Source of the DNA: Bos javanicus
Taxonomy: Eukaryota > Chordata > Mammalia > Artiodactyla > Bovidae
DNA: 64,000 nucleotides
Direction of reading: 5' to 3'
NCBI RefSeq assembly: GCF_032452875.1
Contig: NC_083877.1
Location: 51,013,724-51,077,723 of the forward strand
Positions 1-12,900 of this stretch are shown here, in pieces. The number at the start of each line of letters is the position of its first letter. Position 1 is the first letter of the stretch. The translations under genes were made by a program, and so were the position numbers. The notes under the pieces were generated by a model. That model was not told the DNA's origin, did not search any database, and worked only from the letters and a program-made list of their open reading frames with translations.

Positions 1-2819
1 TGATAGAAGCAAGGTCCGATGCTGTAAAGAGCAATATTGCATAGGAACCTAGAATGTTAGGTCCATGAACCAAGGCAAATTGCAAGTGGTCAAACAGGAG
101 ACAGCAAGAGTGAACATCGACATTCTAGGAATCAGGGGACTAAAATGGACTGGAATGGGTGAATTTAACTCAGATGACCATTATATCTACTACTGTGGGC
201 AGGAATCCCTTAGAAGAAATAGAGTAGCCATCATGGTCAACAAAAGAGTCTGAAATGCAGTACCTGGATGCAATCTCAAAAACAACAGAACGATCTCTTT
301 TCGTTTCCAAGGCAAACCATTAATATCACAGTGATCCAAGCCTATGCCCCAACCAGTAATGCTGAAGAAGCTGCACAGTTCTATGAAGACCTACAAGACC
401 TTTTAGAACTAACACCCAAAAAAGATGTCCTTTTCATTACAAGGGACTGGAATGCAAAAGTAGGAAGTCAAGAAACACCTGGAGTAAAAGGCAAATTTGG
501 CCTTGGAGTACGGAATGAAGCAGGGCAAACAAAGGCTAACAGAGTTTTGCCAAGAGAATGCACTGGTCATAGCAAACACCCTCTTCCAACAACACAAGAG
601 AAGACTCTACACATAGACATCACCAGATGGTCAACACCAAAATCAGACTGATTATATTCTTTGCAGCCAAAGATGGAGAAGCTCTATACAGTCAACAAAA
701 ACAAGACCAGGAGCTGACTGTGGCTCAGATCATGAACTCCTTATTGCCAAATTCAGACTGAAATTGAAGAAAATGGAGAAAACCACTAGACCAGTCAGGT
801 ATGACCTAAATCAAATCCCTTATGATTATACAGTGGAAGTGAGAAATAGATTTAAGGGCCTAGATCTGATAGACAGAGTGCCTGATGAACTATGGACGAA
901 GGTTCATGACATTGTACAGGAGACAGGGATCAAGACCATCCCCATGGAAAAGAAATGCAAAAAAGCAAAATGGCTGTCTGAGGAGGCCTTGCAAATAGCA
1001 GTGAAAAGAAGAGAAGCGAAAAGCAAAGGAGAAAAGGAAAGATATTTCCATTCGAATGCAGAGTTCCAAAGAATAGCAAGGAGAGATAAGAAAGCCTTCC
1101 TCAGCGATCAATGCAAAGAAATAGAGGAAAACAACAGAATGGGAAAGACTAGAGATCTCTTCAAGAAAATTAAATATACCAAGGGAACATTTCAGGCAAA
1201 GATGGGATCGATAAAGGACAGAAATGGTATGGACCTAACAGAAGCAGAAGATATTAAGAACAGGTGGCAAGAATACACAGAAGAACTATAGAAAATAGAG
1301 CTTCATGACCCAGATAATCATGATGGTGTGATCACTCACCTAGAGCCAGACATCCTGGAATGTGAAGTCAAGTGGGCCTTAGGAAGCATCACCACGAACA
1401 AAGCTAGTGGAGGTGACGGAATTTCAGTTGAGCTATTTCAAATCCTGAAAGATGATGCTGTGAAAGTGATGCACTCAATATGCCAGCAAATTTGGAAAAC
1501 TCAGCAGTGGCCACAGGACTGGAAAAGGTCAGTTTTCATTCCAATCCCAAAGAAAGGCAATGCCAAAGAATGCTCAAACTACTGCACAATTGCACTCATC
1601 TCACACGCTAGTAAAGTAGTACTCAAAATTCTCCAAGCCAGGCTTCAGCAATACATGAACCGTGAACTTCCAGATGTTCAAGCTGTTTTCAGAAAAGGCA
1701 GAGGAACCAGAGATGAAATTGCCAACATCCGCTGGATCATGGAAAAAGCCAGAGAGTTCCAGAAAAACATCTATTTCTGCTTTATTGACTATGCCAAAGC
1801 CTTTGACTGTGTGGATCACAAGAAACTGTGGAAAATTCTGAAAGAGATGGGAATACCAGACCACCTGACCTCCTGACAGGAAGCACCAGTTAGAACTGGA
1901 CATGGAACAACAGACTGGTTCCAAATAGGAAAAGGAGTACATCAAGGCTGTATACTGTCACCCTGCTTATTTAACTTATATGCAGAGTACATCATGAGAA
2001 ATGCTGGGCTGGAGGAAACATAAGCTGGAATCAAGATTTCCAGGAGAAATATCAATAACCTCAGATATGCAGATGACACCACCCTTATGGCAGAAAGTGA
2101 AGAGGAACTAAAAAGCCTCTTGATGCAAGTGAAAGTGGAGAGTGAAAAAGTTGGCTTAAAGCTCAACATTCAGAAAATGAAGATCATGGCATCTGGTCCC
2201 AACACTCCATGGGAAATAGACGGGGAAACAGTGAAAGACTTTGTTTTGGGGGGCTTCAAAATCACTGCAGATGGTGATTACAGCCATGAAATTAAAAGAC
2301 GCTTACTCCTTGGAAGGAGGGTTATGACCAACCAAAAAATAGAGACATTACTTTGCCAACAAAGGTCCACCTAGTCAAGGCTATGGTTTTTCAGTGGTCA
2401 TGTATGGATGTGAGAATTGGACTGTGAAGAAAGCTGAATGCCGAAGAATTGATGCTTTTGAACTGTGGTGTTGGAAAAGACTCTTGAGAGTCCCTTGGAC
2501 TGCAAGGAGGTCCAACCAGTCCATCCTAAAGGAGATCAGTCCTGGATGTTCTTTGGAAGGCCTGATGCTAAAGCTGAAACTCCAGTACTTTGGCTACCTC
2601 ATGCAAAGAGTTGACTCATTGGAAAAGACCCTGATGCTGGGAGGGATTGGGGGCAGGAGGAGAAGGGGACGACAGAGGACGAGTAGGCTGGATGGCATCA
2701 CCAACTCGATGCAGATGAGTTTGGGTAAACTCCGGGAGCTGGTGATGGACAGGGAAGCCTGGCGTGCTCAATTTATGCGGTCAAAAAGAGTCGGACACGG
2801 CTGAGCGACTGAACTGAAC
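1..2819 (+). mobile_element. BovB (RTE) LINE, cut by window edge
   Basis: The window opens inside a BovB element, which continues leftwards. Broken reading frames give the endonuclease (NSDDHYIYYCGQESLRRN near 160-225; the DWNAKVGSQETPGV motif near 450-490) and then the reverse transcriptase (YAKAFDCVDHKKLW near 1790; YADDT near 2065). The copy ends in the typical 3' tail (GTCGGACACGGCTGAGCGAC then CTGAAC). It is dead: there are several in-frame stops and frameshifts, and about 25 bases encoding the LLRNLYAG region are missing near 1876. RTE elements encode their own endonuclease and RT and mobilise the Bov-A/Bov-tA SINEs that share their 3' end. Confidence 0.95.
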
Positions 2820-3449
2820 CATCCAGAGAATCACATTTATTGCAAGATAATTATTTGCAGTACACATATTCAAAGAATAGAAAGAATCAGCCAGTGCGAA
2901 GAGATATTTCACAGAAGCCTATGGATTTTAAGCTTTTACCTTGTTCTTTTTTCTTTCTCAGCATTAGAATCCTTCAGTCATGAAACAAGTAAGTAAAAAT
3001 AGATAAAAAGCACAGCTTTGTGCAGACCAGAAAAATCTGATGAACAATTTGTATCCTACATTAGAGTATACTTTTCTTTGAGCATATGAATTCAACTGTT
3101 TGCCAGACAATATGCAGCTATACAGTCAGAGGGATGATTTGAATCCAGTTGATTAAGTTCCTTAGGCCATAAGTTCATTTTTGTCAAGAATCTAGGCTAC
3201 CTGGCACTGCCATTTGCCAGGACATGATTTACCTTGGAGGATTCAGATGCTGGACATGTTTAGACTTTTCAGTGATGTTCTCAAGAGTCAGAGTGCCAAA
3301 ATAAATAAACAGATGTCTACTTACAGCAAGCCTTTCACTGCTCAGAAATACCAGTTATCTTTACCAAAGGACAGGGATGAAGAAACACTACCAAATCTTT
3401 GCTATATGATCTCTCTGTCTCTGTAGGTAGTACAAGCATGAATGTTTCA

Positions 3450-3895
3450 TCAGTTAATATTTACTGAGAATCTACTATGTGCCAGGCACTGTTCTTAACA
3501 ATAAGAGCCTAGCCTTCACAAAACATACACTCTACTGGGAGATGACAGTCAATCAAGTAAATAAACAGTTCTAGATAATGACTTGGGAAAAGGAGGGTGA
3601 CTAACTTCAACAAGGGAAGGCCTCTCTAACAAGATGATATTTGATCTAAGACCTGGATAATGAGACCAGAAATGGAAAGATCTGGGAGAACAATGTGTTA
3701 GGGCAGGAAAACAGTGTTCCACAGTGGGCAATCAGCTAGTACAAAAACCTGAGCTAGAAACGACTCTGTATATCTCAAAAATAGCAAGGCAGCTGGTGTT
3801 GTTGGAGGCCAGTAAAGAGGTGAGAGAATTATATAAGAGGCGAAGTTGGACATGAGGCAGAGTTTAGATTATGCAGTGTATCATAAAAATTCTAA
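3450..3895 (-). mobile_element. L2 LINE fragment
   Basis: The plus strand reads as antisense L2 3' sequence: TCTACTATGTGCCAGGCACTG, then AAGGCCTCTCTAAC and a stretch corresponding to the L2 region antisense to TCAGGTCTCAGCTCAAATG. It is diverged and non-coding, and it served as the target for the L1 insertion at 3915. Confidence 0.65.
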
Positions 3896-3914
3896 TAAAG
3901 ATTTTATATCTTAT

Positions 3915-4362
3915 ATAAAGAATGAAATAATGCCATCTGCAGCAACATGGATGAACCCAGAGATTGCCATATTAAGTGAAGTAAGTCAGATAGAGAAAGA
4001 TATATGATATCACTTATACATGGAATCTAAAAAAAATGGTGCAAATTGACTTATTTACAAAACAGAAAGAGAGTCACAGATGTAGGAAACAAACTCATGA
4101 TTACCAGGGCTGGAAGGGGAAGGAGGGACAAATTGGGAGACTGAGAGACTGACATATGTACACTACTTTATATAAATAAATTAGTAATAAGGGCCTGCTG
4201 TATAGTATAAAGAACTCTATTCAGTACTCTATAATGGCCTATATGGGAAAAGAATCTAACAAGGGGCAGATATACGTATAACTGACTACACGTCCCTGTA
4301 AACCTGAAACTAACACAAGACTGTAAATCAACTATACTCTAATAAAAATTGAAAAAAAAAAA
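3915..4362 (+). mobile_element. 5'-truncated L1 3' end with target-site duplications
   Basis: This is ungulate L1 3' UTR sequence (GTGAAGTAAGTCAGATAGAG; CCTGAAACTAACACAAGACTG; ACTCTAATAAAAATTG plus poly-A). An 18-base direct repeat, AAAGATTTTATATCTTAT (one mismatch), lies at 3897-3914 and 4363-4380. The 5' truncation, A-tail and long duplication are classic target-primed reverse transcription. Confidence 0.85.
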
Positions 4363-4469
4363 AAAGATTTTGTATCTTATTCTAGTTACAATGGAGGCTT
4401 CTGATGAAAGGAGTAGGGTGCAGGGATAAAGGGTAGGGTTTATTTCACAAAGATCATTCTGAGTGCCAA

Positions 4470-4900
4470 GACAATTCACTGTGGGGAAGAATAATCTTTT
4501 CAACAAATGAGACTGAGACAACTGAACATCCACATGCAAAAGAATAATGTTGGATTCCTTCCCCAAACCACATACACAAATCAACTCAAAATGTATCAAA
4601 CTCCTAAATGTAAGCACTAAAAGTATATACTTTATACTTACATACTTTATATATTATAAATACAGAAAAAACTCTTACAACCCAGTAACAAAAAGACAAA
4701 TAGCCCAATTAAAAATGGCCAAGAGACTTGCAGATATTTCTCTAAAGATATACAAATGGCTAATAAGCACATGGAAAGATAATCAACAACATTAATCATT
4801 AGAGAAATGCAAACAAATCCACAAGTGAGATACAATTTACATCTACTAGGATGGCTATAATCAAAAACATAGACAATAACAGGTGTTGCTGAGGATGTGC
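4470..4900 (+). mobile_element. Old L1 ORF2 3' fragment
   Basis: Diverged L1 sequence is recognisable from AATGGCCAAGAGACTTGCAG, AAATGGCTAATAAGCACATG and ACTAGGATGGCTATAATC, all common in the 3' part of mammalian L1 ORF2. It has no intact frame. Confidence 0.65.
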
Positions 4901-5120
4901 ACTCAGCTCTGTAGCTGGCCTCTAACTCCATGAAATTATAGTCAGAAGTCTTGAGCAGATTTAGCAGTCTAGAGGACTGTGCTCTTAACCTCACAATGTG
5001 GCTAATTCCATGTAAAAACACAAAAATAGAAATATCAGAAAATGTAAACCTAGATTCCTTTGCCAAATTAATAAATTTTTACTATATTTGTGTTCATATA
5101 ATTTAAGATTTTGTACTTAC

Positions 5121-5279
5121 CTGAGGGTCCACTAACCATCCATGATACAAAGGAATATCAAGAAGATCAAATACTATGCATTCTGGTGTATATTCAAACA
5201 CTCGAACACCAGTGAATTTTACATTTACATCCAAGCCTGTCTGTAGTTTGTGCAACACTGCCATAGCATCACTCATATT
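5121..5279 (-). CDS. MINDY2: MINDY2 exon 4
   Basis: This 159-base exon (53 codons, both ends phase 0) encodes NMSDAMAVLHKLQTGLDVNV, then KFTGVRVFEYTPECIVFDLL and DIPLYHGWLVDPQ. The acceptor has a strong pyrimidine tract ending TATTTTCAG, and the donor is the consensus CAG|GTAAGT. This is a strongly conserved part of the MINDY catalytic fold. The next exon, expected to begin with the IDDI segment of the human protein, is not within the 5120 bases to the left, so intron 4 runs off the window. Confidence 0.95.
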
Positions 5280-6948
5280 CTGAAAATAGAAAGGGGAAGA
5301 GAAAAAAATGAGAAAAACAATGACAAAAAAAGATATTTAAATACAGGCACATTTACTATAAATTTTCCACTTTATCCAATTTATTCATCTTTTCCATTTT
5401 TATTATGAAGTACCTACTATGTTTAAGGGGCTTCCCTGGTGGCTCAGATGGTAAAGAGTCTGCCCACAGTGTGGGAGACCCAGGTTTGATTGCTGGTTTG
5501 ACTATGCCAAAGCCTTTGACTGTGGATCACAACAAACTGTGAAAATTTCTTAGAGAGATGAGAATACCAGACCACCTTACCTGCCTCCTGAGAAACCTGT
5601 ATGCAGGTCAAGAAGAAACAGTTAGACATGGACATGGAATAACAGATTGATTCCAAATTGGCAAAGGAATACGTCAAGGATGTATATTGCCATCCTGTTT
5701 AACTCACGTGCAGAGTACATCATGTGAAATGCAGGGCTGGATGAAGCACAAGCTGGAATCAAGATTTCCAGGAGAAATATCAATAACCTCAAATATGCAG
5801 ATGACACCACCCTCATGGCAGAAAGTGAAGAAGAACTAGCCTCTTGACGAAAGTGAAAGAGGAGAGGGAAAAAGTTGGCTTAAAACTCAACATTCAAAAA
5901 ACTAAGATTATGAGTTCACAGCAAATAGATGGGAAACAATGTCAACAGTGAGAGACTTTATTTCTTTGGGCTTCAAAATCACTGCAGATGGTGACTGCAG
6001 CCATGAAATTAAAAGACGCTTGCTCCTTGGAAGAAAAGCTACGACCAACCCAGACAGCATATTAAAAAGCAGAGACATTGCTTTGCCGACAAAGGTCTGT
6101 GTAGCCAAAGCTATGGTTTTTCCAGTAGTCATGTATGGATGTGAGAGTTGGACTATAAAGAAAAGTTGAGAGCTGAAGAATTGATGCTTTTGAACTGTGG
6201 TGTTGGAGAAGACTCTTGAGAGTCCCTTGGACTGCAAGGAGATCAAACCTGTCCATCCTAAAGGAAATCAGTCCTGAATATTCATTGGAAGGACGGATGC
6301 TGAAGCTGAAACTCCAATACTTTGGTCCCCTGATGTGAAGAGCTGACTCATTTGAAAAGCCCCTAATTCTGGGAAAGATTGAAGGCAGGAGGAGAAGAGG
6401 ACAACAGAGGAGGAGATGGTTGGATAGTATCACCAACTGGATGGACAAGAGTTTGAGTAAGGTCCGGAAGTTGGTGATGGACAGGGAAGCCTGGCATGCT
6501 GCAGTCCGTGGGTTGCAAAGAGTTGGACAGGACTGAGCGATTGCACTGAACTATGTTACAGGCATTAAATATGAGTTCTAAAGATAAAACAGTGGATAAA
6601 ACAAAGTTCTTAATCTCATGGAACTAACAGTCTACTACTGAGAGAAAAATACATAAATTATAATATAAAGTTAAGTATTAGTAAGAAGAATTGGATAGGA
6701 TAAAGATATACAGAGTGAGAGGGGAGAGGGATCTATGTTTAGACCAGGAAGTTCAAAGACAAAAGTTTCTAGTCAAAGAGAAAGGCCTCTCCTATTTCCA
6801 GGTATATTCCTAAAAGAATCAAAAGCATCATCTTAAAGAGATAGGTGTACACCTATATTCACTGCAGCAGTATTCACAAAAGCCAAGAGGTGCATGTAGC
6901 TCAAATGTCCATTAGGCAGAAAAATGGATAAAGGAAACATGTTTTATT

Positions 6949-6979
<31 letters not shown>

Positions 6980-9900
6980 GAATAAAGAAGCAAATTTTAT
7001 TACATGTTACAACATGGATGAAACTTGAGGACATTATGCTGAGTGAAATAAGCCACACAGAACAAATATTATGTGACTCCACTTAGATGAGATATCTAGA
7101 GTAGTCAAAATTATGGAAATAGAAAGTAAAATGGTAGTTGTCAGGGGCTGGAGGGAGATCTGGGGAATTGTTCAATTATTACAGAATTTTAGTTTTACAA
7201 GATGAAACTATTTTAGAGATCTGTTACACAAGAATATAAATACAGTTAACATTACACTTAATGGTTAAGAGAAAAAAAATGGTTAAGAGAGTAAATTTTA
7301 TGTTTTTTTAACCACAATTTAAACAAAAGAAAGAAAAAGAAATCAGCTATCAAGCCATGAACAGACATGGAAAAAATTTAAATGTACATTACAAAGTGAA
7401 AGAAGCCAATATGAAGTGTATTGTATGATTCCACATGACACAAAACAATGGGAAAAGGCAAAACGATGGAGACAGTAAAAAGATCAGTGGAAGAGGGAGG
7501 GACGCAGTGGCAAAGCACTGAGGATTTTTAGGGCAGAGAAACTATTCTGTATGATACTATAATGGTGATACACGTCATTATATATTTGTCAAAACCCAAA
7601 GAATGTATGGGAAGATCCCCTGGAGAACGGAACAGCTACCCACTCCAGTATTCTGGCCTGGAGAATTCCATGGACTATATAGTCCACTGGGGATGTAAAG
7701 AGTCGGACATGATTGAGACACTTTCAAAGAATGTATAAACACCAAGAGTGAACCCTAATGTAAACTATGGACTTTGGGTAATAATTCTGTATCAGTGTAA
7801 ACAGTGGGAGGTGAAGTCTATGAAAAAAAGGCTCAATCACAAAGGCTTATTGGTCAAATCAGAGTCATTCTGTCCACACCAGGTTTCTCATTAAACATGG
7901 TCATGTAAGTGTGTAATGAAGACTATTTTAAAACATGTTTTTCTTTTGAACTGTGGTGTTGGAGAAGACTCTTGATGGTCCCTTGGACTGCAAGGAGATC
8001 CAACCAGTCCATTCGGAAGGAGATCAGCCCTGGGATTTCTTTGGAAGGAATGATGCTAAAGCTGAAACTCCAGTACTTTGGCCACTTCATGTGAAGAGTT
8101 GCTGCTACTGCTGCTAAGTCGCTTCAGTCGTTTCCGACTCTGTGCGACCCCATAGACGGCAGCCCACAAGGCTCCCCCGTCCCTGGGATTCTCCAGGCAA
8201 GAACACTGGAGTGGGTTGCCATTTCCTTCTCCAATGCAGGAAAGTGAAAAGTGAAAGTGAAGTTGCTGAGTCTTGTACGACTCTTAGCGACCCCACGGGC
8301 TGCGGCCCACCAGGCTCCTCCATCCATGGGATTTTCCAGGCAAGAGTGCTGGAGTGGGGTGCCATCATTGGAAAAGACTCTGATGCTGGGAGGGATTGGG
8401 GGCAGGAGGAGAAGGGGACAACAGAGGATGAGATGGCTGGATGGCATCACTGACTCGATGGACGTGAGTCTGGGTGAACTCCAGGAGCTGGTGATGGACA
8501 AGGAGGCCTGGTGTGCTGTGATTCATGGGGTCACAAAGAGTCGGACACGACTGAGCGGCTGAACTGAACTGAACTGAACTGAAACATTTTAATATATTAA
8601 ATATGGACAGAAGTATAGAGGGTATATTTGATGGAACAAATAAAATTCAATATAGAAAATTTGATAAAATTTTATTAGATCTATACTGTTAATCAGATAC
8701 TGTGCTACATACTAAAGATATAAAATAGGCTATAGACTATAGCCTACTGGAGGGCTTATAGTAGAATGGCTGAACATGAAATAAACCCTTTTATATTACA
8801 ATTAGGGACTCTCTGAAATCTGGAAAGGACAAATTTAGGTCATAAGAAAAGTTTTACCAGTTAACTTACAAAATTCTATCATAAGAGACAACACAGACTA
8901 AAAACAGAAATTAATCAAATGTTTTAAATTTATGAGTGAGGAATTTACAACAGGATAGCACTATCATAGAGTTTTTGGGTTTTTTCTAACAATTGTAATA
9001 CCCTGAAACACTTATTTTCTCAGTCTTCCCTAAAGTTGAACCTTTGAAAACAATCAACTCACATTTTTTTCCTTTCTGTGTTTTAAAACTTTGCCTAAAG
9101 CCATAACAATGATGAATGTGGGAAAATATGAATGAATATGAGCCACTGTAGGACTGCAGTTTTACTACTACTGATTTTTTCTGCTATTTGTTAAATTCTT
9201 GGTTGCCAATCACCCAATTTTCTTCAAGGGGGAGTATAATTTCAAGTTTACACCTATATATATCTTCTACATTTAAAATAGATTATATAATATTAAAATC
9301 ACTAAATTAATATAACTAATAATCTCCATAAAGAATAAAACTGATATAAATAAATCTATAAACAAAGAGTTTGAAAGAGTATTTTGCCATTTTGTTCCTA
9401 AATTCATATTATGATAATTAACATAAAATATAAATTAGGGAAGGGTGCTGATAAAAGGATCACTACTTCTTTAAAGCCAATAGTTCAACTGCTTCTTAGA
9501 ATTTTTCTTAAACGTACTGTTAATGTGGTGAAATTTTAAATTTAAACATAAGATATATTTAAAAAATATATTTGCAGTCATATAAAAATCTGTCATAAAC
9601 ACACAGTATTTTGTTTATATTGCAACTTCTGGTAAGGATTTTAAATCAGGAAGACTGAAGTTCTGCACTGGTCTTTTAAAATTTAGGCTTGAACATTTCT
9701 GCTCACACAAAATTATACAAAAAGATTATTGTTACATCATACCTGTGGAGCATTAAATACCAGCTTAGACTCAATTTTATCAGCTTGGCACTAACCCTGA
9801 TGCTGGGAAAGATTGAGGGCGGGAGGAAAAGGGGACGACAGAGGATAAGATGGTTGGATGGCATCACTGACTCAATGGACATGGGTTTAGGTGGACTCCG

Positions 9901-12900
9901 GGAGGTGGCAATGGACAGGGAGGCCTGGTGTGCTGTGGTTCACGGAGTCGCAAAGAGTTGGACACAAATGAGCAACTGAACTGAACTGAACTGAACGTAC
10001 TATTCTCAAAATGAATGGTAATTCAATCACAATACCTTATAGTTTTAGAACTTATTTTAAACACGGTACTTTTTGTCTGACATGTTGATAAGAAATCCAA
10101 GTGGCTGTCAGTGTTTGTTTCAACTTTGAAACAAAACTTCCAGTCATTTTTCAAGAGTCCAGATCATCTCAATGGAAGCACATCCTGAGACTGCAAGACA
10201 AGACTTGAAACAAAGTGCTGGTATTATTTGCAAATACTTTGCACTCAAGATTTTCTCAAGTCTGTGCAACAGAAATGAACTAAATTTTGAGGTTGATATG
10301 AAACTGCAACTATGATCTGTAATTTCTAATTTCAAGTTTTTGTATTAATTACAATAGCCTTACCGATTTCAATAAGAACTGATACAAACTTGATAAATGA
10401 TACAAGTTTAACCATATCACTTTACACTTATAAAATATTCACTGGCTTTATAAATTGAAGGTTAACATAAGATTTCATTTGAAAACAAGTTTCTACTGTG
10501 AAAAATGTTTGGAAATCCTTGCTTTAAGTAACGAATTCCAATAGAACTGAAATGACTTAGTATACCTATTTGGCTTTAACTACAGATTTCCTGGAGGAGA
10601 GCATGGCACCCCACCCCAGTATTCTTGCCTGGAGAATCCCATGGGCAGAGAAGCCTGGCAGGTTATAGTCCATGGGGTTGCACAGAGTAGGATACAACTG
10701 AGGCGACTTAACACACACACAGATTTCCTACCTTACACAGTGATTCAATGTAACATACTAGCTTTTCGATCTTATTAGAACTAGATTATCTAACATTCAA
10801 ATTCAAGAAATTTTGCAATATTGAAATGAGTTTTCTTTTTGCTATCTGGACACTGGTGAAAGTATGTAATAAGGGTTACTTTGAAAGTAAACTTATATAA
10901 AGGTTCCAGTGATATGTTTCTTCCCTAGCTGATACGTCTTCCACTGTAAGAACCTGTGTTCTTCTTGCCTTCTACTGTCAAACAAAGGAATCATACTGAA
11001 GAAAATGAAGCTCTGCTTGCTTACTTCCAGCTCCAGTAATTTTGAGCCTAGTGGTCCCCTCATGTATTACAGAATAGTATCTCCAAAGAACATGCCAAAC
11101 AACTTAAACACAGTCAAACAAAAGTTCCAATGATATGTTTCTTCCCTGGCTGATACTTCTTCCACTGCAAGAACCTGTGTTCTTCTTGCCTTCTTTTGTC
11201 AAACAAAGGAAGAATACTGAAGAAAATGAAGCTCTTCTTGCTTTCTTCCAGCTCCAATAATTTTGAGCCCAGTGGTCCCCACCTATATTACAGAATAGTA
11301 TCTCAAAAGAATGTGCCAAACAATGCAAACACACTGAAACTATGAAATAGAAGATTTAGTCCTAATGGCATACTCTAGACATCATTTGCTGAATGATTTC
11401 CAAAATATAACTTAATTGTAAAATATAAACAAATGAGGGAAGATGCATCAATAACAAATTCACTTGAAAGTCAATTTTTTCAAGGAAAATACTAGGTCAT
11501 GATTCTTCATAGGTGTGTAGAATGGTGTCCATATTTCTTTCTTCATGTTATATGGTTTAGTCACCAAGTCGTGTTCAACTTTTGTGACCCCATGGACTGT
11601 ATATAGGTTCATATAAAAGAGAGATCAGCAAAGTATGGCCTGTGGGTCAAACATGGCTATGGGCTGAAAATGGTTTTTACATTTTTAAAAGTGCGTAAAA
11701 AAAAAAGAAAACAAAGAATATGCCTGAAAAGCCATTGATAGTGACCAATGAATATATGCATAAGGGCAAATTACCTATTTTAATATAACAAAAATTGGGT
11801 TGTTACCTGCTCATAGTTTAAACGCTGAATTTCAGAAATTTCTTTTGGCTTTGTATCAAGCATGTAATCTCCTGTAAAAAGAAATTGTAAAGTTGCCTTT
11901 TAAAAATATCACTTTTTTTCTAATTATAAAGGTAATGTATTTAAATTATAAACTGTAACAATAAGTAACATAAAAAAGAGCCCCCACCCAATTCTATTCA
12001 GAGAAAATTATCAGAGAAAATCAATGTTAACTGTTAGCTAAGATCTTACATTTTTCTCAGTGTACATCCTATGTTTTGAATTTATTTTTCTTCCTTCATG
12101 AGCATCTTTCCACATCACTACAATAAAACTCTAAAAGGCTTTACAAAGTTTCACGGATATCAGCAATAGAATTGTTACCCCAGTACCTTTCCAAGAATGG
12201 GTGTTATCAGTCTTCTGAATGTTGTTTTTCTTAGAAGTAAACAAAAACTTTTTTGCATTTAAGAAATTGATATATTAGTGATTACTAGTAGGGAGAGGGA
12301 AAGGAGAAAGGCAAGAAAGTGGTATGGAATTGAGATACAAAGTACTATGTATAAAATAGATAAGCAACAAGGATATATTGTATAGCACAGGGAATTATAG
12401 CCACTATTGTATAATTTTAAGTGGAGTATAATCTGTAAAGATACCAAATCACTAGGCTGTACATCTGAAACTGTTGTAAACCAACTATTCACCCCTCCAA
12501 ATTGATATCTTTTTATATATGTATTTTTATTTGGTATCACCTTTTTAATATATAAATGACTTTTAGTATACGTGACACTTTTTAAATATATGTAGCATCA
12601 TTTTAATATATGCAGTACCTTTTGATCTATGTTTTGCTTTTTAAAATATATATTAGTTATATATACTTTTCTTCAAATTGCCTGCTTATACGCCAAAATC
12701 ACTGCAGATGGTGCAGCCATGAAATTAAAAGACGCTTACTCCTTGGAAGGAAAGTTATGACCAACCTAGATAGCATATTCAAAAGCAGAGACATTACTTT
12801 GCCAACAAAGGTCTGTCTAGTCAAGGCTATGGTTTTTCCAGTAGTCATGTATGGATGTGAGAGTTGGGCTGTGAAGAAAGCTGAGCGCCAAAAAGTTGAT

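Larger units (their letters stand above)
1..5120 (-). other. MINDY2: MINDY2 intron 4 (partial)
   Basis: It begins at donor GTAAGT (5120) and leaves the window at base 1 without reaching exon 5. It contains the BovB, L2 and two L1 pieces listed. In 2820-3449 and 4900-5120 I see nothing beyond A/T-rich intronic sequence; the short open stretch at 3214-3426 has no recognisable protein features. Confidence 0.85.
5280..11806 (-). other. MINDY2: MINDY2 intron 3
   Basis: It is about 6.5 kb. Besides the repeats listed, 6554-6780, 8583-9793 and 9997-10581 are A/T-rich sequence in which I see no gene, RNA or clear repeat. Confidence 0.85.

Noticed and set aside
11104..11334. 76-codon minus-strand frame in the tandem duplication
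   Set aside because: It is not open in the same way in copy 1, has no homology, and shows no splice-site support.
10899..11341. CRISPR-like or satellite array
   Set aside because: There are only two diverged copies, with no spacers. The window is vertebrate nuclear DNA.
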